DNA of 60,000 nt from Prorocentrum cordatum (lineage: Eukaryota; Sar; Dinophyceae; Prorocentrales; Prorocentraceae). A program made the position numbers and the translations under genes. Positions 53,660 to 60,000 of the stretch are shown in pieces. The notes under the pieces are model-generated. The model did not search any database. It saw nothing but the letters and a program-made list of their open reading frames with translations, and had not been told where the DNA came from. The stretch is taken from assembly GCA_963575745.1 (NCBI GenBank), contig CAUYUJ010015955.1:141463-201462 (forward strand), given 5' to 3'. The stretch's first letter is position 1, and every line of letters begins with the position of its first letter.

Positions 53660-54300
53660 GGAAGCACTGGAAAGCGTAGGGCCCTATCAACCCAGAGTTT
53701 CTCCATTATCACGATAAATGGTTCTTCATGGGTCTCAGTGGAGAATGTTCTTCCTCGGCTACCGTCGGCGATTATTTGCGTGCAAGAACACCGTCTCTTA
53801 CCATCGCGCTGTGAGGCAGTTGTCAAGAAGATGGCTGGCCTTGGCTGGATTATGCATGGAGGCCCTGCCCTTGCAACCGAGAAGGGAAGGGCATCAGGCG
53901 GTGTATGCATACTGGTTCGAGCTCAGTTGTCGCGTTGGGCCCCAGGCGCTGGTGTGTGTACAACCAGGGCGTGCTGCCCGATGCTGCGTCAGATCTACGG
54001 AATTGGGTGCGTTCATGGTTGGCATTCTCTACATGTTTGTTGGGGAATGCCTCGCTCCGCGGAGCCTCAAGTTGACGCGTGCACTTGGCAGAGCAGCACT
54101 AGCACATCGAGTTCCTTGCTGCATTGGAGGGGGCTGGAACAACCCACCACATGCAATACATGGGCCTCTACCGTTGCACATGCTTGATGACGTCGTCCGC
54201 GGGGATGGGCAAGTCCCATCATATGTGTTGGACGACCATGGTACAGCGACCGACTACTACCTAATAAGCATGACCCTTGAATCGATGGTGGAAAAGGTCA
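53660..54300 (+). pseudogene. LINE-3 AP-type endonuclease
   Basis: First frame: IITINGSSWVSVENVLPRLP (N-terminal strand with Asn) and AIICVQEHRL (catalytic Glu), then GRASGGVCILVRAQ. After frame changes: CIGGGWNNPP (GDxN core, Asp replaced by Gly) and DHGTATDYYLIS (C-terminal D-Y-x-x-S strand). The order is complete but at least two frameshifts and a core substitution are present. Confidence 0.75.
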
Positions 54301-54814
54301 AAGTCATGATTGGCCCCCCCCCCCCCCCCCAGTGGGCCCACACAGACCTGTCAAACTCACTTTCAAGGCCAAGTCAGGTGACCAGAAGGCCAGAATTGCC
54401 AAGCAGTGCCAAACGCCACCTGGCACTCGTGTTGTTGGACCACTCCTCCCCGACCTCGACATGTCAGAACCTGATCGTCTTCTGGGCGATCTGTTGGTAA
54501 AGTTGGCGGCACCACAGATCAAACTACCTCACAGGGCGACTTCCTGAAGGAGGGGGTCGAGGTGCTAAACGAAACCTGCGATGTGTGGAATGATATTGCG
54601 CGGCAGGAGGTGTTGCATGTCACAGGATACGATGGCAAAGGGCTTCCTGGGGGTTCACCCATCACGTGGACCTCAATACCAGTTCGCAAGGTTCTCATGA
54701 CCACGTCCTACAGCAAGCTGGGCCCCCAACGAGCACTGTCGCGGGCTATGCATGGCTGAAGGAGATAAAAAACACGTTGCATTCATAAGAAGTTCACTAA
54801 GTATTACTCGGCGC
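54301..54814 (+). pseudogene. LINE-3 EN-RT linker
   Basis: Includes a C-run (54316-54331), LTFKAKSGDQKARIAKQCQT and LNETCDVWNDIARQEVLHVT in different frames. No domain. It ends at the first terminal-inverted-repeat element. Confidence 0.45.
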
Positions 54815-55396
54815 ACAGGAACCCGACACCAACACTAAGAAGCCACCAGAAAAGAAAACATTGTAGCCTCTGTTGAATGCCGTCGCCCGTGTCTTCGGGT
54901 TCGCGTGTCCAGAGTTGATGAATGCCAGCTCTGAGCGCGTGGGAACATAACGGGCCGTCTCCAGTTCCCCAAGTGAACGTTAGGATTTCCATGGGCCGCA
55001 CGAGCCCCGCGGGCCGTGCGAACCCAGCCAGCCCCATGAACCCCACAAGTTCCACAAAGGGCTTCATGGGCCGAACGTGCGCCGCAGCGCGCATAAGCCC
55101 AACGCGCCGCGCTGGCCCAGCATGCCGCGCGGGCACCATTGGCTCCCTGGCTCGTCAGGGCCACATCTGGTTTCTGAGCCTTGGAAACCCCGCGGGCCAT
55201 GGGAGTCCCGTGGGCCTCAGGGGCGCCATGAGCTGCATGGGGCGTTTCCCTATCATGGAAGCACCGTGGCTTGCAAAGTCGGAGAGCAATGCGAGCCATC
55301 TCAAGCTTTCTTGGCTTCGTTGGGTCGCTCAGCCCCCACAGGGAAAGCGCTCCGAACTTGTCCAGTGGCGTCTTGGTGCTGGTGCCGTTTTTCTTG
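54815..55396. mobile_element. TIR element M1, about 580 bp
   Basis: The left end CCCGACACCAACACTAAGA (54822) pairs with the right end TCTTGGTGCTGGTGCCG (55371-55387), about 19 of 27 positions. There is no transposase frame. It is adjacent to M2 with a 13-bp gap. Confidence 0.65.
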
Positions 55397-55409
55397 TTCC
55401 CTGCAACAT

Positions 55410-55988
55410 CAAAACGCCGACACCAGCACCGAGACCCCCACTGGAACGGCGGCCCCTTGTGCGAGCTGAACCCCTCGACGATTTCGGAAAGTTGCCGCGG
55501 GCTGCGGGCTTGGGTCAAGAGGGGGCCGCGGTCTTATGCCCAGGCCGCGACGGGCGGCCACCGCCCCCTCTCGCAGAGAGCGGCGGATTCGAACTCGTCG
55601 GGCCTTGGCGTCGGGCCAGACGAGGGCCAGGGATGCGACGCGGGCGGACATAGGGCGGGTGAGGGGTGGGGGGAATGAGAGGGGGGGCGGGCGGGCGGGG
55701 GTAGGCGTGGTGGAGGGCGGCGGTGGGGAGAGTGAAGCTTCAGCCATGGGGGATGCCGCAGCCTTCCCTCTTCTCTCCCTCTTCTCCCGGGAGCGCCCGC
55801 TAGCTTCGCTTCTCGATTGCACTTGTTATTTCCTGCGTTCCCTCCTGCGTGCTGCGCGACGTCTCCCTTCCTCCGTCCTCCTCGCCCACTCTGCGATTCT
55901 TCAGGCCAGGGCGGGCTCGCGCTGGTCCAAAACGCAATGCGATATTTCGTGAAACAAATACTTTCTCGGTGCTGGTGTCGGCTTTTTG
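55410..55988. mobile_element. TIR element M2, about 580 bp
   Basis: The left end CGCCGACACCAGCACCGAGA (55415) pairs almost perfectly with the right end TCTCGGTGCTGGTGTCGGC (55964-55982), extended by A/T-rich tips (CAAAA, TTTTTG). Its ends match those of M1, so both belong to one family. The interior is GC-rich without a transposase. Confidence 0.75.
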
Positions 55989-56009
55989 TTCTCCCAATTA
56001 CCACAAGTT

Positions 56010-57341
56010 GGTTAGGTCACTGGAGGTTCTTGGCGCCAAGAGCCCGTTCACAGCTGCGTGGAATTATGGAGCACTGTACTGGAACTCCCTACTCAGATCA
56101 GTGGGACATCTCATGCATGTTTCGCCCGTACATGGGTTACCATGGTTGGATGCAGTTATTTCAGTGTGTATTTTCTGGCATGATCATGTTGTGGTAAATA
56201 CACGCAGTATTCGCAGGAATAAGTGGAAGGAATGGTGTGACCAGGTTATGGAGTCAGAGGCCCGCAGGGCCCACGGCTACCTGAAGGATAATACCACACC
56301 GCACAAGTTTCAGTATAAAGGTTTGGCAGAACAAGCGCTCGACGCATGCTCACTGGAACAAAGGACGAAGCAGGAGCGCACCAAGTGGAGCACTGCATGG
56401 GGTTGTCGTGAAGGTCCCAGAGACATCCCCACATTTGGAACATATCCAGTACCTGTTACGCAGCTTCCTTCTCCAGAGGAAACCAAGAGAGTCAGCAAGC
56501 GGTTCAAGCCACGCGCATGTCAACCTGACGGATGGCACCCGCGTCACTGCAGCTTATTGAGTGATGGTGCGAGGCTGGCGCTTGGAAAGTTGCTGCTACT
56601 AATGGAGACGCGTGGCCCACATCCGTCATCTGTTCAGAGATTAATGGTGCACTTGGGTCACAAACCTGCTGGGGGTAGACGACCTCTTGGTTTCTACAAT
56701 GCATCTATTAGGATGGCAGGCAGGTTCTGGCGGGACAGGCTACGCAGATGGGAAAACTACCAAGGACTCGGTAGCCAATATTCCATGTCCCAAGGCAGAG
56801 GCCCAAACGACGCAGTTCGGCGCCAAGCAGCGGTATCAGAGGGGGCTAACAACTTGGACATGTACTACATGCAGTACTATGGGGTTTGTTGCAGCTCTAT
56901 GAGAATGTACCATGGGACCTGATGGCGGCGAATTGCATCATCACAGATTTCCCTGCGGCAGTGTTGAGAATGTCAATGAAAAGCTACACTTGGCCAATAT
57001 ACCTTCAATATGGTGGCATGCTGATGGGCCCACTGGACCCGCGCAGAGGAATAGTGGCAGGATCAGCGAGTGCAACGTTCGAAGCTAAAATGGCGCTGAC
57101 CCCACTCATGGATGATGAATGCGAAGCTCGCGACGATGCTGCCAATCTGTTGTCTTTACACATCGACGACCTCTCGCAACACCACTGGGGCGAGTCGATG
57201 GTCGAAGTATTACGTGCAATGAGGGACCACGTACACCGAGTAGGACACAGACTTCAGGAAAAAAAAAAAAAAAAAAAAAAAAAACTTGGTTTACCCTTAG
57301 CTTCACATAAGCTAAACATGTCACTTCTTCAGGAACGATGA
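56010..57341 (+). pseudogene. LINE-3 reverse transcriptase
   Basis: Pre-RT: RRNKWKEWCDQVMESEARRA. RT: FKPRACQPDGWHPRHCSLLS (N-terminal DGxHPR block), GHKPAGGRRPLGFYNASIR (K-x-GG-RP-G), then after a frameshift near 56890 LYENVPWDLMAANCIIT (first catalytic Asp region, Asp replaced), GIVAGSASATFEAKMAL and LLSLHIDDLSQHH (DD pair at about 57161-57166), then KLGLPLASHKLNMSL after a Lys tract. It differs from LINE-2 in the motif wording (HIDD versus YADD). Confidence 0.8.
57259..57284 (+). repeat. (A)26 tract inside the RT frame
   Basis: Twenty-six consecutive A residues encode a Lys run between the DD motif and the GLPLA motif. It is an expanded Lys-codon microsatellite or an inserted poly(A). Confidence 0.95.
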
Positions 57342-58286
57342 CGGAGCTGGCGAGGAACATGCTCAGTGGACTTGGGGGATCAGGTACATATGGGCTCAGA
57401 AATCTTAGAATTGATATTACTGGCGGCAAACATCGAGTCCATCCCAGAGCTCACACCACAAGAACACAAATATGAAGAAAGCTCGCCATCAAGAAGAAGT
57501 TAGCCACCATGAAGTTTACAAAGAAAGGTCATACGACCAGGCTGGCAATAACGAATATGGTACCTATCATTATGTATGGAGGCGACGTCCATGCGTTCAG
57601 CCCATCTCAAGTTTTCTGCCTCAGAGGACACGTCTCGAAATCCATGGGCATGTCACTGAGGGTCCTCAATTCAGATTTGGCTTGGTCACTCACGCGTGCG
57701 AAGGGCCCCATCCACGCTTGCAGCATGTGCATCTTCAGATATTGCGCAGAGTGGTGGATGACCAATATGCCACGACCCGGCCTTCAACGACGACATGGCG
57801 ATGTTCTGCCTGCACCTGTGCTGACCAGGCTTTGGCTGGCCGCAAAGGCCCGTTTCAACCCACATGCTGCGGCAAAGAATTGGTTTAAGGAAAGCAAGGG
57901 GGGGGCCCTCAGTGATCTCTTCCTCTGGTGTTGGGAGGTGGGGTGGGCGGCTCTGGGTCCTACCTCCTCCCTCGGCCTCGAAGGGATGACCCTCGATATT
58001 CTGAAGGTGGCCCCTGCTTTAATAGCCAAACGTTTTGAGTCACAGTATAAGGAATCACGTATACAGAATGTAGTGAAAACAGCCTGCCACACCATTGAGG
58101 GCCCCAGCAGTGATCGGATTGCCGAGCAGGGGCTCTGGTGGGAGGCGGCTGCTAAAGTGCTCTCGTGCAAGCGCGATTTGGAACCCAAGGAAGTTGTAGC
58201 TGCTAGGCAGGCGTGCGGAGGAGCCACCCCGACGGCCATGAAGCTCAGGTCCTGGGGCTACTCTCTGTCGCCTGAATGCAAATTCT
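57342..58286 (+). pseudogene. LINE-3 thumb/connector up to the zinc knuckle
   Basis: From 57509 one frame is open: LAITNMVPIIMYGGDVHAFS (thumb YG motif), KSMGMSLRVLNSDLAW, IAEQGLWWEAAAKVLS and LRSWGYSLSPECKF. The last segment matches the start of the C-terminal W-x-x-G-Y...C knuckle. The second half of the knuckle is found only at 59713, after an insertion. Confidence 0.75.
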
Positions 58287-58544
58287 TTACGCTTCGCGTA
58301 TCCCCACCAGCCCATCTCGAAACAGCAACTCTTGCGAAGCATGCCGACCGTCGTGTTTTTCAGGCGTGTTTCCGCTTGCCCCCGCATATCTCCCTTGTTA
58401 CTCCTTCCTCCCGCCTCCTTGCACATCCTCCTTGTGGGGGGAGCGGGGGAAGGACGAGGCGGAGGAGGAGGGAGAGAAAGCGCTCCTCGTGGTTTCAGTC
58501 GTTTGGGGTTTCTCGTCCTGGTGTGGGTCGTTCGGGCCCTTTTT

Positions 58545-58985
58545 CCTGGTGTGAGTCGTTCGGGCTCTTCGTGGTGTGAGTCGTTGGGGCGCCTCGTCCT
58601 GGTGTGAGTCGTTCGGGCCCCTCCTTCTGGTGTGAGTCGTTCGGGCCCCTCGTCCTGGTGTGAGTCGTTCGGGCTCCTCCTCCTGGTGTGACTCGTTCGG
58701 GCTCCTCGTGGTGTGAGTCGTTCGGGGCCCTCGTCGTGGTGTGAGTCGTTCGGGCTCCTCGTGGTGTGAGTCGTTCGGGCGCCTCGTCCTGGTGTGAGTC
58801 GTTCGGGCCCCTCCTTCTGGTGTGAGTCGTTCGGGCTCTTCGTGGTGTGAGTCGTTCGGGCCCCTCGTCCTGGTGTGAGTCGTTCGGGCTCCTTCTGGTG
58901 TGAGTCGTTCGGGTGTGAGTCGTTGGGGCCCCTCGTCCTGGTGTGAGTCGTTCGGGCTCCTCGTGGCGTGAGGCGTTCGGGCACC
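58545..58985. repeat. 25-30 bp satellite GTGTGAGTCGTTCGGGC
   Basis: About 17 tandem units of TGGTGTGAGTCGTTCGGG followed by a variable CTCCTCGTCC-like spacer. Minus-strand frames through it read as repeated ERLTPGRGARTTHT-like peptides, which are not considered genes. Confidence 0.92.
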
Positions 58986-59315
58986 TCGTCCCCTTTTGGG
59001 GCGTCTTGGGGGCCTCTTGGCGGCCCCAGGGGCTTCTAGGAGCGTCTTGGGTGCCTCGGGGGGGCCTCTTCGGGCCTCTTGGGAGCCTCTTGGAGGCCGT
59101 TTGGGGCGTCTTGGGGGCCTCTTGGCGGCCCCAGGGGCTTCCAGGAGCGTCTTGGGTGCCTCGGGGGAGCCTCTTGGGGCCTCTTGGGGGCCTCTTGGGG
59201 GCATCTTGGGGGCCTCTTGGAGGCCTCTTGGGGGCCTCCTGGGGGCCTCTTGGGGCCATCTTGGGGCCTCTTGGTGCCTCCTGGGCGCTTCGTGGGGCCA
59301 TCTTGGAGGAAATCG
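58986..59315. repeat. GGCCTCTTGGGGGCC repeat
   Basis: Tandem GGGGGCCTCTTGG / GCATCTTGG units. One longer unit (TTTTGGGGCGTCTTGGGGG...CAGGGGCTTC...AGGAGCG) occurs twice, about 59 and 118 bases into the block. Confidence 0.85.
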
Positions 59316-59321
59316 ATCAAT

Positions 59322-59510
59322 GAAGAGGGGGGCTTTAATGAGCGCTGCCCCCTCAGAAGGGCAAAATGAGGCCAAAACCTTAGTAAAATCAATGATGTTG
59401 CCTTGAAGGAAGAGGGGAGCTTTAATGAGCGCTGCCCCCATCAGAAGGCCAAAATGGGGCCAAAACCGTAGTAAAATCAATGGTTCTGGCTTCAAAGAAG
59501 AGGAGATGGT
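59322..59510. repeat. 87-bp tandem repeat, two copies plus a partial third
   Basis: GAAGAGGGG(G/A)GCTTTAATGA starts copies at 59322 and 59409; a third start, GAAGAGGAGATGG, lies at 59497. Shared: GAGCGCTGCCCCC, CCAAAACC, TAGTAAAATCAATG. Confidence 0.9.
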
Positions 59511-59712
59511 TTTTTCTTCCTCCCCCCGTCGGGGCCAGAATCCTCGTGAGGGGTGTTGTTTTTTAGCCCTCCCAGGAGTCGAAAAGGACTCCCCTGACCA
59601 CCCGCGGTGGGTCTCTCCAGGCCCAGGGGGAGGGGGTAGGGGGAGGGGTAAACCCCTCCCCGAAGGGGAAGGAGGGTTGAGAACAGAGCGGGCTCTCTAA
59701 ACCACTCACGCC

Positions 59713-60000
59713 CAAAGGGCTGGTGGGATTCGGATGCGGGGTCCCCGGCGCCGTGTTTCATCGGATCTGGGTGTGCCCACACGGTGCCGAAAAGCGATCT
59801 GAAGTTTTTTCGGAGGCCACGGTGCTACAAGCACTGGAGGCAGGAGATAACAATATGCTTTTTACTAGAGGTTGGTTGGCGCGGCTGGAAGCCACTCCCC
59901 CCCCCAGGATTGGCATGTCACGTTCTACCAGGAAGGCCAGAAGGTTGTACCATTTCCTTCGCGCCTGGGGGCAGACTTTATAGTGATGGTTCCTGCCTGA
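59713..60000 (+). pseudogene. LINE-3 zinc knuckle (second half) and start of RNase H
   Basis: GCGVPGAVFHRIWVCPHGAE completes a C...C-x(n)-H-x(4)-C knuckle typical after a LINE thumb. It continues VFSEATVLQALEAGDNNMLF and TRGWLARLEATPPP. In another frame the last bases give LYSDGSCL (59976-59999), matching the first RNase H strand and Asp. The element continues beyond the window. Confidence 0.7.

Larger units (their letters stand above)
58287..59712. mobile_element. Insertion of about 1.43 kb splitting the LINE-3 zinc knuckle
   Basis: The coding of the knuckle stops at ...ECKF and resumes at GCGVPGAVFHRIWVCPHG. The insert's left end CGCGTATCCCCACCAGCCC and right end GGGCTGGTGGGATTCGG are approximate inverted repeats, and ATTC appears at both junctions. 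The left end is shared with 10617-10665. It carries the tandem arrays listed separately and no protein domain. Confidence 0.65.

Noticed and set aside
54835-55518. 227-codon minus-strand frame
   Set aside because: It crosses the boundary between TIR elements M1 and M2 and has Ala/His/Gly-rich composition without a domain.
58055-59495. Long minus-strand frames with repeated Thr/His/Arg or Pro/Arg peptides
   Set aside because: They are translations of the 25-30 bp and GGCC-type tandem repeats.

Overview
This window reads as nuclear DNA of a dinoflagellate, most likely a GC-rich free-living species. The strongest evidence is the dinoflagellate spliced leader: CCGTAGCCATTTTGGCTCAA occurs exactly at 11525 and with one change at 52324, each time at the 5' edge of a retroelement. 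Other support comes from retroelement families I associate with dinoflagellate genomes, abundant micro- and minisatellites, and the lack of any intact host gene. I cannot name the species. All calls were made by eye; no alignment or search was run.

Layout. 1-11.5 kb is repeat-dominated: a large imperfect inverted repeat (0.96-2.77 kb), a foldback (3.68-3.89 kb), a dispersed repeat present twice (4.35 and 6.76 kb), one possible short exon (4.94-5.19 kb), and a C-rich satellite (7.9-10.6 kb) that creates a very long but meaningless open frame. 11.5-19.5 kb is LINE-1, a decayed non-LTR retroelement. It starts with tandem spliced-leader relics and then carries ORF1, RNase H, AP-type endonuclease, reverse transcriptase, a C2H2 finger and a methyltransferase-like domain. 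20.2-28.1 kb is LINE-2, whose ORF1 begins with a ubiquitin domain. 28.1-29.3 kb holds part of a tyrosine recombinase followed by a split direct repeat. 29.3-31.4 kb is repeats plus a short Cys/Pro-rich ORF.

31,451-42,220 is a young, nearly complete Ty1/copia-type LTR retrotransposon. It has 175/176-bp LTRs, a GGAGA target duplication, a tRNA-type primer site, gag-protease, a likely -1 frameshift site, integrase, a methyltransferase-like insert, RT and RNase H, and then an extra third ORF of about 800 codons. It sits inside a (GGA)n tract. 44.2-48.5 kb is a DIRS-like (tyrosine-recombinase) retroelement that may be the host element the copia split.

48.5-52.3 kb is tandem duplications, a (AT)n tract, a degenerate GGATTCCAAT satellite and other simple repeats. 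52.3-60 kb is LINE-3, again starting with spliced-leader copies. It is interrupted by two ~580-bp terminal-inverted-repeat elements and, inside its zinc knuckle, by a 1.4-kb satellite-bearing insertion; it runs off the window at the start of an RNase H domain.

All recognisable retroelement coding lies on the + strand. The recurring themes are retroposition of trans-spliced transcripts, capture of host-type domains (ubiquitin, methyltransferase-like, RRM-like), and (GGA)n tracts at element boundaries. Every recognisable retroelement frame is interrupted by stops or frameshifts, so these are relics in this copy.
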